Assembly (NCBI RefSeq): GCF_014698845.1
Contig: NZ_JACJTV010000007.1
Location: 62,001 to 126,000, forward strand
Reading direction: 5' to 3'
Length of the DNA: 64,000 nucleotides
Source: Coleofasciculus sp. FACHB-1120
Lineage (GTDB): Bacteria > Cyanobacteriota > Cyanobacteriia > Cyanobacteriales > FACHB-T130
Position 1 is the first letter of the stretch, and each line of letters starts with the position of its first letter. This document shows positions 36,382 to 44,892 of this stretch, in pieces. A model generated the notes under the pieces. It was not told the origin of the DNA, did no database searches, and saw only the letters and a list, made by a program, of their open reading frames with translations. The position numbers were made by a program, and so were the translations under genes.

Positions 36382-38778
36382 ATGTCTAAGTTCAGTCGGA
36401 GGCAGCTACTAATTTTTTTTGGGGCGAGTGCCGGTACTGCTGTACTAGCTCCTACTTTGGGAAGACAGCGTTTTGGCAGCAATCCTAACGTTGCCCAAGC
36501 GGTTCTCCCACTGAAATTTACCCCAGTGCGATTGCCACATCCTTTACCGATTTATCAAGAGCAAAAAAGTTTTTACGCTACAGCCATTAATAATCAAGGA
36601 AGCGTCATCAATGCTTCTACCGATACTCGGTTAAGCACCTACAACATCATTGATGATGTTGTCGTGCCACCAGAATACGAACGTTATGTGATTGTACGTT
36701 GGGGCGATCGCGTCTTCCCTAACCAAGAAGAATATTTTGGCTACAACAACGACTACACCGGCTTCGTTCCTCTAGATGGCAGAAATCCCAACGACGGCTA
36801 CTTATGGGTAAATCACGAGTATGTCTCTTACCCATTTTCTTTGGAGGCTCCAGGCACTTCAGAGGATTTAGCCGGATTCCCCGAATCGTACCCCTTAGTC
36901 ATTGGGCAAAATTTGCCGAGTGACAGAACGAACATCGAACTCTTGGGCGAATTTTTGTACAACATGGGTGGCTCCGTCATTCGGATTGCCCGCGCAGATC
37001 GTGGCGGACGCTTTTCTGTTGTCCGCGATCCCAAAAATCGACGCATCCACCATCTTTCAGGTTTAGGGATTAACGCTCAGCGTTCCGATGCGTATAAAAA
37101 TGTCACCTCCTGGGGTTCCAAGAGCTACCAGAAAGGAGATCAAAACTACTTAATTGGCACTGGACCCGCCGCAACTCAAGTCTTCCCTCTAAGTTCAGAT
37201 GGACTGGGTAACAAAATCATCGGCACTGGATACAACTGTTCTGGCGGCACCAGTCCTTGGGGAACCATTTTCTCCGCTGAAGAGAACTTCCAAGCCAGTA
37301 GCCTCTTCTTCATTGGAGTCACAGAACCCGTGAACCCCAACGGCACGCAGACTGGCTATATTGCGGGTACTAGCGGAGCTACCTTTGGCTTAGTTGGGGA
37401 AAAATATGGTTGGATGGTCGAAATTGACCCCGCCGATCCCAATTTCCGTCCTCGGAAACACACCGTCTTGGGTCGTTACCGCCATGAAAATATCACCATG
37501 CGGGTGGAGGCTGGAAAAAAATTAGTTGCCTACATGGGTGATGACCGACGCGGCGGACACACCTGGAAATTTGTCAGCAAAGGCACAGTCTCTGCCCCCA
37601 ATAGCAAGAACAACAGCGCTTTATTTGAGGATGGGACGCTGTACGTCGCCCGTTACAATCCCGATGGGACAGGAACGTGGATTCCCCTGGACTTGAATAG
37701 TGCCACCAATCCCATTCCGCCATCCGTGCTTGGCTCTAAAGAAATTGCCGCCTTGGGCAAAGCAAGCCGGAATGGTTTGATTAAACTACCCAAACGGAAC
37801 GGTGTTGCTGGTCAAACGACCGATGGCGGTGCTTTGAATGTAGATACAACGAATGAAGCTACCATCCTGCCAGCTTACAAAGGGAAAAAGCTGTCCAATT
37901 TCTACACCAGCCAAGGTGCTGTCCTCGTGGATGCCTTCTTAGCTGCAAACCTCGTTGGCGGAACTCCCACCGCACGTCCCGAAGATTTAGAAGTTCATCC
38001 TCGCACCAAGGATGTATTTATTGCCTACACGGATGGTGCGGCGGGAAGCGATGGCTACCCTGATTCTCGAATCTTTGTAGTTTCTAAGTACAGCCCTGCC
38101 GTCAACGCCGGACAACCTTCGGGCGAACTGTTCAAAATTATGGAAAACAGCTCGGATGGCACGGGTACAACTTTCCGCTGGCAGCGATTTGCTAAAGGTG
38201 GGGAAGCGGGAGCAGAACCAGGTTCGGGTTTCGCCAATGTGGATAATTTGGCATTTGATCCCCAAGGAAATATTTGGGGCGTTACGGATATGTCTACGAG
38301 CGCTCACAATGGTTTTGATGTTGGTGCTGCCGCAACTCCACTACGCATAGACCACAGGGTAGTGGGTTCTGAATCTCCTAGTGTGGATGATTCTAATCTC
38401 AATGTTGAGACTTCTAACCTGATTGGGGTGTTTGGCAATAACTGGCTGTTCTTCATTCCCACCACTGGGCCGGATGCGGGAGAAGTTGTACCGTTTGCCT
38501 ATGGCCCACCGCGTTGCGAGTTGACGGGACCAACGTTTATTGGGGATACGCTGATCCTGGCGGTGCAGCATCCCGGTGAAGATGTGCCATTCACTCCTCA
38601 GCAAACCCTGAGCCGAACGATTGAGATGCTGGACTTGAATGGCACTCTATTTAACCAACAGCGCACGGTTCCTCGGGGCAGTAACTGGCCTAGCAATATT
38701 GAGGGCAATCCTCAAGGGCCACCACGTCCTTCAGTGATTGGCATTCGCCGTAAACAGTCAAATGGCACGTTTGTTTAA
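36382..38778 (+). CDS. PhoX-family alkaline phosphatase (DUF839), Tat-exported
   Basis: A 798-residue protein of the PhoX/DUF839 family, calcium- and iron-dependent phosphatases that release phosphate from esters outside the cytoplasm. The N-terminus has a twin-arginine signal (FSRRQLLIFFGASAGTA), which fits export of a folded metalloprotein. The body has recurring beta-propeller segments such as DGYLWVNHEYVS, GGTSPWGTIFSAEENF and RPEDLEVHPRTKDVFIAYTD, and ends without a membrane anchor. ATG 36382 follows AGAGAGGAA; the upstream TTG would break the Tat signal context. Strong hairpins follow the gene. Actual phosphatase activity is inferred from the family. Confidence 0.85.
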   Translation: MSKFSRRQLLIFFGASAGTAVLAPTLGRQRFGSNPNVAQAVLPLKFTPVRLPHPLPIYQEQKSFYATAINNQGSVINASTDTRLSTYNIIDDVVVPPEYERYVIVRWGDRVFPNQEEYFGYNNDYTGFVPLDGRNPNDGYLWVNHEYVSYPFSLEAPGTSEDLAGFPESYPLVIGQNLPSDRTNIELLGEFLYNMGGSVIRIARADRGGRFSVVRDPKNRRIHHLSGLGINAQRSDAYKNVTSWGSKSYQKGDQNYLIGTGPAATQVFPLSSDGLGNKIIGTGYNCSGGTSPWGTIFSAEENFQASSLFFIGVTEPVNPNGTQTGYIAGTSGATFGLVGEKYGWMVEIDPADPNFRPRKHTVLGRYRHENITMRVEAGKKLVAYMGDDRRGGHTWKFVSKGTVSAPNSKNNSALFEDGTLYVARYNPDGTGTWIPLDLNSATNPIPPSVLGSKEIAALGKASRNGLIKLPKRNGVAGQTTDGGALNVDTTNEATILPAYKGKKLSNFYTSQGAVLVDAFLAANLVGGTPTARPEDLEVHPRTKDVFIAYTDGAAGSDGYPDSRIFVVSKYSPAVNAGQPSGELFKIMENSSDGTGTTFRWQRFAKGGEAGAEPGSGFANVDNLAFDPQGNIWGVTDMSTSAHNGFDVGAAATPLRIDHRVVGSESPSVDDSNLNVETSNLIGVFGNNWLFFIPTTGPDAGEVVPFAYGPPRCELTGPTFIGDTLILAVQHPGEDVPFTPQQTLSRTIEMLDLNGTLFNQQRTVPRGSNWPSNIEGNPQGPPRPSVIGIRRKQSNGTFV

Positions 38779-38834
38779 TTAATGCCGTGTGCCACGAATC
38801 TGCCGTTGCTACCTAAGTGTCTCGAGCCCCCCAA

Positions 38835-38853
38835 CCCCCCTTAAAAAGGGGGG
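38835..38853. repeat. CCCCCCTTAAAAAGGGGGG palindromic spacer repeat
   Basis: A perfect 19-bp palindromic unit of a type also found at 47151-47169 and, in modified form, at 61485-61573. Confidence 0.7.
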
Positions 38854-38886
38854 CTAAGAAAAGTTGCACTTTGGGTTTAACTAACT

Positions 38887-38930
38887 AAAAAGGCAAAAGA
38901 AAGATTCTTGTCTCTTTCTTTTGCCTTTTT
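38887..38930. terminator. Strong bidirectional terminator
   Basis: A perfect 18-bp stem (38887-38904 with 38913-38930) and 8-nt loop, with A-run and T-run flanks that serve both directions. It lies between the convergent phoX and ABC exporter genes. Confidence 0.9.
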
Positions 38931-38942
38931 ACTTTTGCCTTC

Positions 38943-40817
38943 TTAAGCGCCTAACATTTGCAACTGATACAAACTGGCGTAGAGTCCGCCTTGGCGCAAC
39001 AATTGATCGTGGCTGCCCGACTCTACCAGTTGCCCTCGCTTCAACACCAAAATCCGATCTACATTGCGGATGGTGGAGAGACGGTGCGCGATGATAATGG
39101 CGGTGCGTCCCTCCAGCAATTTGTCGAGGGCATCTTGAATTAAGGCTTCTGTCGCCACATCCAGACTAGCTGTTGCTTCATCCAGCACTAAAATACGGGG
39201 ATTGCGGATAGCGGCACGGGCAAATGCTAAGAGTTGCTTTTGTCCGCTAGAGATATTGGTGCCTCGCTCTCTGAGTTGGGTATCGTAGCCTTGAGGCAGT
39301 TGTTCGATAAAACTAGCAACATTGGTTTTTTCGGAGGCTTGTCGAATTTCTTCAAAGGAGTAAGTATCTCCTAGAGTAATGTTGCTCTTCACATCACCGG
39401 CAAACAGAAAGCCATCTTGGAGGATGACGCCCAGATGTTCCCGCAGTTCTTTTTGAGGTAAGTCCCGGACGTTGACACCATCGAGGAAAATGCGACCTTC
39501 GGTGGTTTCGTAAAGGCGACACAGCAGGCGAATAATCGAACTTTTACCAGCACCTGTGGGACCCACGAGAGCAACTTTTTCGCCGGGATGGATGGTGAAG
39601 TTTAGGTTTTTGAGGACATATTCATCATTTTTGTAGGCAAAGGAGACATTTTCAAAGCGAATTTCACCTTTGGCGGCTGGGATTGAGGAATGGGAAATTC
39701 TCCTCTCTTCCTCTGATCCATAGGGGATAAATCGCGTCTCTAGAAGGTGCTTTTGTTTAACTTCAGGATCGCGAATTTCAATCGGTTCGTTGAGAATATC
39801 GGTAATGCGTTCGACGGCGGTGAAACCAGATTGCAGGGAGGTGAATTTTTCAGCAAATTGTCGCAAGGGATCGAATAGACGCTGGGCATACAGGATAAAG
39901 GCAGAGAGGGTGCCAAAACTAAGGTCTTTGCCCATAATCATTTGTCCGCCTAACCAGAGTACGCCCGCGATCGCTACCAGTGCAATCCACTCCAAGGTGG
40001 CTGATACCGCTGAGTCGTGAAAGATGGTTTTATCCACTTCCTCGACGTACCGCTGATTCGTCACCCGAAACAGTTCTGAGTTGAATTTCTCTCGCCGGAA
40101 TAGCTGCACGACGTTCACCCCAACGATGTTTTCTTGCAGGGTTGAGTTGAGTGCAGACAGTTCTTCTCTGGCTTTGTAATTGGCTTTGCGGTACTGCTGT
40201 TGGAAGTAAATAATCAAAGCCGTGACTGGCACTAACATCAGTGTCAGCATCAATGCCAGCTGCCATTGCAGCAAAAACATGGTGACAGCGATCGCTAAAA
40301 TCGACACCAGATCGCTGACAATGCCAATCGCACCTGTGGAAAAGACATCCCCCAGGGCTTCTACATCGCTGGTGAGGCGGGTAATCAAGCGTCCCACGGG
40401 GGTACGATCAAAAAATCGCACCGCCAAGGAAGTGACGTGATGAAATAAGTCAGTGCGAATCTCGGCGGTAATTTGCTGCCCCACCTTCTGCACGGTGTAA
40501 CCTTGGGCGGCGGTGAACACCATGCGAACGATCATCGTTACCAGCAGGAAAACGGCGAGAAGATTGATTCCTTCCAACAAGCCTTTACCTTGAAGAAAAG
40601 ACCAAACATCTTCCCCGCGAATTAGCGAAATTGCTTGCCCCACGATGATCGGTTGAATTGCCCCTGCGACTGACAGCGGCACCAACAATATGATGGAAAT
40701 TATCAACAGGCGACTGCTTTTCCGGGCGTAGGGGACTAGGCGCAGGAAAAGTCGCCAGTCGCTTTCCCGAACGCGCGATCGCTCTTTAGTTTCCGTCAGA
40801 AGCGGGGATTGAGTCAT
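38943..40817 (-). CDS. ABC exporter, fused permease and ATPase (MdlB/MsbA-like)
   Basis: A 624-residue half-transporter: six membrane helices (about 30-330) followed by an ATPase domain with Walker A GPTGAGKSS, signature ISSGQKQ, Walker B ILVLDEATASLD and the H-loop AHRLS. It should dimerise to export a hydrophobic compound or drug; the substrate is unknown. Between the membrane and ATPase parts (about 353-380) is an extra stretch with LETRFIPYGSEEERR. It is encoded by DNA containing a GCGATTTATC-type palindromic repeat (39721-39744). The gene starts 27 bp after the small gene below, in an apparent hisG operon. Confidence 0.92.
   Translation of the reverse strand: MTQSPLLTETKERSRVRESDWRLFLRLVPYARKSSRLLIISIILLVPLSVAGAIQPIIVGQAISLIRGEDVWSFLQGKGLLEGINLLAVFLLVTMIVRMVFTAAQGYTVQKVGQQITAEIRTDLFHHVTSLAVRFFDRTPVGRLITRLTSDVEALGDVFSTGAIGIVSDLVSILAIAVTMFLLQWQLALMLTLMLVPVTALIIYFQQQYRKANYKAREELSALNSTLQENIVGVNVVQLFRREKFNSELFRVTNQRYVEEVDKTIFHDSAVSATLEWIALVAIAGVLWLGGQMIMGKDLSFGTLSAFILYAQRLFDPLRQFAEKFTSLQSGFTAVERITDILNEPIEIRDPEVKQKHLLETRFIPYGSEEERRISHSSIPAAKGEIRFENVSFAYKNDEYVLKNLNFTIHPGEKVALVGPTGAGKSSIIRLLCRLYETTEGRIFLDGVNVRDLPQKELREHLGVILQDGFLFAGDVKSNITLGDTYSFEEIRQASEKTNVASFIEQLPQGYDTQLRERGTNISSGQKQLLAFARAAIRNPRILVLDEATASLDVATEALIQDALDKLLEGRTAIIIAHRLSTIRNVDRILVLKRGQLVESGSHDQLLRQGGLYASLYQLQMLGA
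39721..39744. repeat. In-frame palindromic-type repeat in the ABC exporter gene
   Basis: TAGGGGATAAATCGCGTCTC is related to the larC insertion at 50855-50881 and the spacer copies near 5711 and 13558. Both coding copies are read in the frame that gives ETRF. Confidence 0.6.
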
Positions 40818-40844
40818 GCTGCCACTATCTTCTTTCTACTTTTT

Positions 40845-41078
40845 TTATTGTTCCCCTTTTACCAGTGCTGTAGCAGCTGCCTGTAGAGATAAGTAAGCTG
40901 TTTCAGGTTGCCCATTGATGTAGGATTTGCCATCTACCGATTCGCACAGAGTTCCGACTTTCTCGCCATCAGCGCCATAGACTTCTAGCACATCTTGGAG
41001 AATATTTGGGTCAAAACCTTGCACAACCGAACTCCAAGCATTTTTATCAACCGAGCAAATCCTAATTGTTTCGTCCAT
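40845..41078 (-). CDS. Small hypothetical protein between hisG and the ABC exporter
   Basis: A 77-residue protein from ATG 41076-41078; the ORF extends upstream to 41135, overlapping the end of hisG. It begins MDETIRICSVDKNAWSSV and contains DVLEVYGADGEKVGTLC, a likely beta-hairpin. It has no membrane segment or motif that I recognise. It lies 14 bp after hisG and 27 bp before the ABC exporter on the same strand, so the three probably form one transcript. Function is unknown. Confidence 0.65.
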   Translation of the reverse strand: MDETIRICSVDKNAWSSVVQGFDPNILQDVLEVYGADGEKVGTLCESVDGKSYINGQPETAYLSLQAAATALVKGEQ

Positions 41079-41092
41079 TTGATCGCCTTGCG

Positions 41093-41737
41093 CTAGCACT
41101 TGATTAGAACAGCATTTCTGATATCTTCGACCCATTGATGGATATCGCCCGTATTCAGGCGATAACTCCGAGGATGGGCAATTAACCGCGCCGTACTTTC
41201 AAATAGTGTATCAATCTCGATCAAGCCATTTTCGCGCAGAGTGCGACCTGTGGAAACTAAATCCACAATCGCCTCCGACATCCCGGTAATTGGTCCCAGT
41301 TCTACAGAACCAGACAAAGGCACAATTTCTACGGGTAAATCTAAGCTTTCAAAGTATTCGTAGGCACAGTGAACAAACTTAGACGCGACTCGACCGTGGG
41401 GCGGCAGTTGCAAGACTGACCGATAAAGGCTAGAAGACTTTACCGCTACTGATAGCCGACAAGCACCAAACCGGAGGTCAGCTAAATGAGCCACCTGGGG
41501 TTTTTTCTCCCGCAGAACATCGTACCCGACTATCCCTAAATGCGCTTGCCCATATTCCACATAAACTGGGACATCTTGCGTCCTTACCAGTAGCGCTTGG
41601 GCGGTGCCAGTGGGGTCTTGTATTTGGAGTTGGCGGTTGGCAGAATCTTTGAAGGCGCTAAAGTCGAGTCCGATACTTTGCAGTAGACGAATGCTATCAG
41701 ATAAGAGTGCGCCTTTGGGCAATGCAACGGTAAGCAT
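41093..41737 (-). CDS. hisG: ATP phosphoribosyltransferase, short form (HisG)
   Basis: HisG catalyses the first step of histidine synthesis, joining ATP and PRPP. At 214 residues it is the short, HisZ-dependent form, lacking the C-terminal regulatory domain. Recognisable parts are [18 protein letters not shown] at the start, the GIVGYDVL turn, the CAYEYFESL segment, and the PRPP loop region [21 protein letters not shown] near residue 150. hisZ is not in the window. It is the first gene of an apparent operon with a small protein and an ABC exporter, and is divergent from rppA. Confidence 0.93.
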   Translation of the reverse strand: MLTVALPKGALLSDSIRLLQSIGLDFSAFKDSANRQLQIQDPTGTAQALLVRTQDVPVYVEYGQAHLGIVGYDVLREKKPQVAHLADLRFGACRLSVAVKSSSLYRSVLQLPPHGRVASKFVHCAYEYFESLDLPVEIVPLSGSVELGPITGMSEAIVDLVSTGRTLRENGLIEIDTLFESTARLIAHPRSYRLNTGDIHQWVEDIRNAVLIKC

Positions 41738-41823
41738 AGAATAGAGTTCTGAGTGTTAAGTATTGAGTTTTGGATTTCACAAGGTAACTCATAACTCATA
41801 CCTCATAATTCATAACTTTTGTG

Positions 41824-42531
41824 ATGCGAATTCTCTTAGTGGATGATGAAGTTGAGCTGACTGAACCGCTGAGTCGCGTGCTAAGTCGTGAAGGCTACAG
41901 CGTTGATTTGGCTTACGATGGGGCATCTGGCAGTCAGATGGCGCTGCAAGGAGGCTATGACTTGCTGATTCTCGATTGGATGCTGCCGCAGATCACCGGG
42001 TTGGAAATTTGTCAGCAGATGCGATCGCGCAAAGATGCAACACCCGTCCTCTTTCTCACTGCCAAAGATACCCTAGACGACCGTGTACTGGGTTTGGATG
42101 CTGGTGCAGATGACTACCTAGTGAAGCCGTTTGAACTGCGAGAGTTACTTGCACGAGTCCGCGCTTTGCTGCGTCGTTCCGTGACTGATGCGCCTGCCAG
42201 CGTAAGTGTAGAGGCACCCAACCGTCCTCCCCTCCTTCAGGTTGGAGATTTAGAACTAGATTGTGAAAACCAGCTAGCCTATCGTCACGGACGCACCATT
42301 GAGTTATCGGAGAAAGAAACTCAGTTGCTGGAATATTTTATGCGTCACGCGGGGCAGTTGCTGACTCACGCCCAAATTCATCAACATTTGTGGAACCCGG
42401 AAGAACAACCCAGCAGTAACGTTTTAGCCGCTTTGATTCGACTTTTGCGGCGCAAGATTGAAGCGACTGGGGAGATGCCTTTAATTCATACTGTCTACGG
42501 CAAAGGTTATCGCCTCGGAGAGGGTGGCTGA
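41824..42531 (+). CDS. rppA: OmpR-family response regulator, RppA-like
   Basis: A 235-residue DNA-binding regulator. The receiver domain (1-120) has the phosphorylation site D51 in LLILDWMLPQ and the switch residues TAKD and KPF. A winged-helix domain (about 135-233) ends with HTVYGKGYRLGEG. It closely resembles RppA, linked in Synechocystis to photosynthesis and nickel-responsive gene control. The usual partner kinase (RppB) is not next to it. GTG 41821 directly precedes ATG 41824; I use the ATG. The promoter shares 83 bp with divergent hisG, in a spacer of ACTCATAACTCAT-type low-complexity DNA. Confidence 0.8.
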   Translation: MRILLVDDEVELTEPLSRVLSREGYSVDLAYDGASGSQMALQGGYDLLILDWMLPQITGLEICQQMRSRKDATPVLFLTAKDTLDDRVLGLDAGADDYLVKPFELRELLARVRALLRRSVTDAPASVSVEAPNRPPLLQVGDLELDCENQLAYRHGRTIELSEKETQLLEYFMRHAGQLLTHAQIHQHLWNPEEQPSSNVLAALIRLLRRKIEATGEMPLIHTVYGKGYRLGEGG

Positions 42532-42744
42532 CGCGGCTTGTTAAGTTTGAGTAGCGAGATTCAAAAAGCAAACTTCTGATGTTTGTCAACTCTCATTAGT
42601 AGGATTTCAACACTATTCCCTATATCTGCTTCCCCAACAGTAGCGATCGCCTCGAATAGGCTACACAAAAATATTGATTTGGCTGTTGAGCTGTCTATTT
42701 ATATCGCTTAGAATAAGCCTAAACTACGATGAGCCATTTTAATC

Positions 42745-42969
42745 ATGTTTGGAGATTTAGAAGACCCCTTGATAGCTTGGGATTTAAGAAACTTACAAAG
42801 AATTTTTACTACTATTCTTTTTCTCCTCTTAGTATTCTTCTTTAGTTGGCTGAATCGAAAAAATCGATATGTTTTATGGGCTATTTTTTCTGGTGCTGTC
42901 TTGACATTTATCTTTTTATTGGTAACGCGCAATGACCACGGATTATCTTTTTTTACTTTTAAATTTTAA
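42745..42969 (+). CDS. Small membrane protein, hypothetical
   Basis: A 74-residue protein with two predicted membrane helices (about 22-37 and 44-60) around a basic loop, NRKNR. The N-terminus is acidic (MFGDLEDPL). No family is recognised. The gene is A/T-rich and is followed by a strong C/G hairpin at 43027-43061, which supports it as a transcription unit. No clear ribosome binding site is seen. Confidence 0.5.
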   Translation: MFGDLEDPLIAWDLRNLQRIFTTILFLLLVFFFSWLNRKNRYVLWAIFSGAVLTFIFLLVTRNDHGLSFFTFKF

Positions 42970-43026
42970 ATAATTAGTTTTATGCAGTTTATAACAGTAA
43001 TTGATTGAATTAAATACAAAATCTAA

Positions 43027-43061
43027 CCCCCTACCCTTCCTTTGTAGGAAAGGGCAGGGGG
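43027..43061 (+). terminator. Terminator-like C/G hairpin
   Basis: A stem of about 14 bp with one mismatch and one bulge (43027-43040 against 43047-43061), followed by CTTTCAT. It is located 58 bp after the small membrane protein gene and overlaps the left end of a MITE-like repeat. Confidence 0.5.
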
Positions 43062-43192
43062 CTTTCATGTATTATTAAAATAAAATTCTCTAACGTTGAT
43101 TTTGGTTGCCAGTAGGGGCTTTTTGATTGCCATGCCCCTACAAAATGTCGCAATGCCTTGATGTTTTCTTTGATTGTATAAAACCACCCTGC
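43054..43192. repeat. MITE-like element, copy 2
   Basis: The core 43082-43192 matches 19946-20050 at most positions, including the GTAGGGG...CCCCTAC hairpin and the downstream TACAAAATGTCGC segment. Imperfect terminal inverted arms (GCAGGGGGCTTTCAT at 43054; AAAACCACCCTGC ending 43192) bound it. The right end abuts the stop codon (43194-43196) of the minus-strand gene next to it. Confidence 0.65.
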
Positions 43193-43193
43193 T

Positions 43194-44597
43194 TTAAACA
43201 GAGAGTTGCAACTTTAACGGCTGGGATGGAATGATATACATTAATTCTGCACCGTCGGGTTTAGATTCTATAGAGGGAGTTAATTTCAGCCAGTCATGGA
43301 AGGTAATTCCCAATTGTGCGATCGCTTGTACTTCTGTCTGATAAGCTTCAAAACGGCGATTAGTTTCCACCATAGATTCTATTACTTCCAGCACTTCGGG
43401 AAGACGTTTATCAGCTTCTCGCTTCAAATCTCCTGCATTTGGCCCAAACCAACCGCCTGCAACCTCAACGCGACTTAGAATTGCCGCTGGTAGAGATTCA
43501 GCCCATTTATCAGGATCTTGCGCTATCTTGAGCAAATTCTCACGTTGAAGTTCAAACACAGCATTTTCATCCAAAGCTGGATCGATCCACTGGTAAATTC
43601 GGGTTAGTCGCCGCAAATCTATCTTACCTTTGAACTGAGGCTGTAAATAGGCTGCTGGGTTAGAAGTAAGTAGAAGATCAACATATTTCTGAGTACGAGA
43701 ACGGACAACTTTCGCGCCTTCTTGGAAGCGACTTAGTGCTGTTTCGGGTTCTCCTAACTCAAGATGACAGCGTGCTTCAGCAATATAAGCTAGAGATAAC
43801 GTCAAAAGATATTCATCAGCAATCTGGCTACCTTGCTCAAGTTCTTTGTCTGTGTAGTCAGTGTAAATATGTTCAGCTTCTAGAAAACGGTTTATAGCTT
43901 CAATCGCCATACGTTCTCTGTTTTCCACTTTGGTCATTGTAAAGGCATTCATCGCCAGACCAATAGCAGCTTTGAAGTTAGCATAATATCCAATGTCAAT
44001 TTTGCGATTAATTTTGTTTAGCAGTTCCTCACTCTGTTTTAGGCGTTGTTCCAGTTCGTTGAGACGCTGGTTTAATACAGCAAATCCCATCACCGCAACA
44101 CCTAGATTCAGTACGCTAGCAGCAGAAGCCACTTGCAAAATTCCTTGAGCTTGTTGCAAACCCTGGTGGATATTTCCTACTTGCTGCTCAATTCCACCTA
44201 GCCGCTGGTTCACATCAGCTAATCCTTTCCCTGTAACAGCGGCGTTAGCCACTGAAGCGACCAAAGTTACCCCTGAAACAGCGAGATTACCGAAACTGGC
44301 TTGTTCAAGTCCACCCAGACGCTGGTTAACAACACCTAATCCTTTCCCTGTCACTGCTGCATTAGCAACTGAACCAGCTAGATTTGCCCCTGAAAAAATA
44401 AGGTTGAGTAAATTGGGAGAAGAACCTGTTGGTGTTGGCATTTGAGAAGAATTTGCTGTTATATCCTTTAACCAAGTAACAACGTGTTTCGTCCCTACTT
44501 CCCGGATCACACCTCCAAACCGCTCAAAGGTTCCATCTGCAAGTCCTTTGGCGATCCAATCAGCAAGCATAAATGTTGCTGTAACTGTTAAACTCAT
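43194..44597 (-). CDS. Repeat-containing helical protein of unknown function
   Basis: A 467-residue protein from ATG 44595-44597, preceded by AGGAG. Residues 1-45 form a possible helical head. Residues 70-145 contain two 39-residue repeats, each a small-residue hydrophobic helix followed by VNQRLGGLEQ; the 117-bp period is visible in the DNA. A third, diverged unit (VLNLGVAVMGFAVLNQRLNELEQRL) leads into a coiled coil. Residues 210-380 look like TPR-type helical hairpins (AEARCHLELGEPETALSRFQEG). The alternation of hydrophobic helix and coiled coil recalls pore-forming or membrane-remodelling proteins, but this is only inference. I do not recognise the family. A 72-bp tandem repeat lies upstream. 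Confidence 0.7.
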   Translation of the reverse strand: MSLTVTATFMLADWIAKGLADGTFERFGGVIREVGTKHVVTWLKDITANSSQMPTPTGSSPNLLNLIFSGANLAGSVANAAVTGKGLGVVNQRLGGLEQASFGNLAVSGVTLVASVANAAVTGKGLADVNQRLGGIEQQVGNIHQGLQQAQGILQVASAASVLNLGVAVMGFAVLNQRLNELEQRLKQSEELLNKINRKIDIGYYANFKAAIGLAMNAFTMTKVENRERMAIEAINRFLEAEHIYTDYTDKELEQGSQIADEYLLTLSLAYIAEARCHLELGEPETALSRFQEGAKVVRSRTQKYVDLLLTSNPAAYLQPQFKGKIDLRRLTRIYQWIDPALDENAVFELQRENLLKIAQDPDKWAESLPAAILSRVEVAGGWFGPNAGDLKREADKRLPEVLEVIESMVETNRRFEAYQTEVQAIAQLGITFHDWLKLTPSIESKPDGAELMYIIPSQPLKLQLSV

Positions 44598-44629
44598 GAT
44601 TTTCTCCTGGTTGCTAAAACTTAAGCAGC

Positions 44630-44789
44630 GCGATCGCATCCTTTCTCAGTATTCCCACGACACAGCTAGCGCTAACAATTTAGCTGCATCACAGAAAACG
44701 AGCGATCGCATTCTTTCTCAGTATTCCCACGACACAGCTAGCGCTAACAATTTAGCTGCATCAGAGGAAACGAGCGATCGCGTTCTTAC
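44630..44789. repeat. 72-bp tandem repeat upstream of the 43194-44597 gene
   Basis: Two nearly identical units (44630-44701, 44702-44773) and the start of a third (44774-44789), each beginning at a GCGATCGC HIP1 site. Units include an inverted CAGCTA...TAGCTG. The array starts 33 bp upstream of the start codon, so it covers the promoter region. 72 is divisible by 3, which leaves a plus-strand frame open, but I do not regard that as a gene. Confidence 0.9.
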
Positions 44790-44819
44790 ACGCTAAACCT
44801 GACAGAAGCAGAGTTCAAT

Positions 44820-44870
44820 AGTCCGCGCAGGCGGACTTTGTTTGTGTAGCCGCGATTTCCAATCGCCAGG
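44820..44870. repeat. Dispersed cyanobacterial spacer repeat
   Basis: AGTCCGCGCAGGCGGACTTT forms a hairpin and is followed by TGTTTGTGTAGCCGCGA and AATCGCCAGG, a combination I know from many cyanobacterial spacers. Single copy in this window. Confidence 0.6.
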
Positions 44871-44892
44871 TATTATTTGCTTTTCCTCATCA

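Noticed and set aside
44630-44789. Possible CRISPR array
   Set aside because: Units are contiguous with no unique spacers, there are only two full copies, and no cas genes are present.
44548-44796. 82-codon plus-strand ORF with two 24-residue repeats
   Set aside because: The open frame follows from the 72-bp tandem repeat; it overlaps the start of the minus-strand gene and has no ribosome binding site or recognisable protein features.
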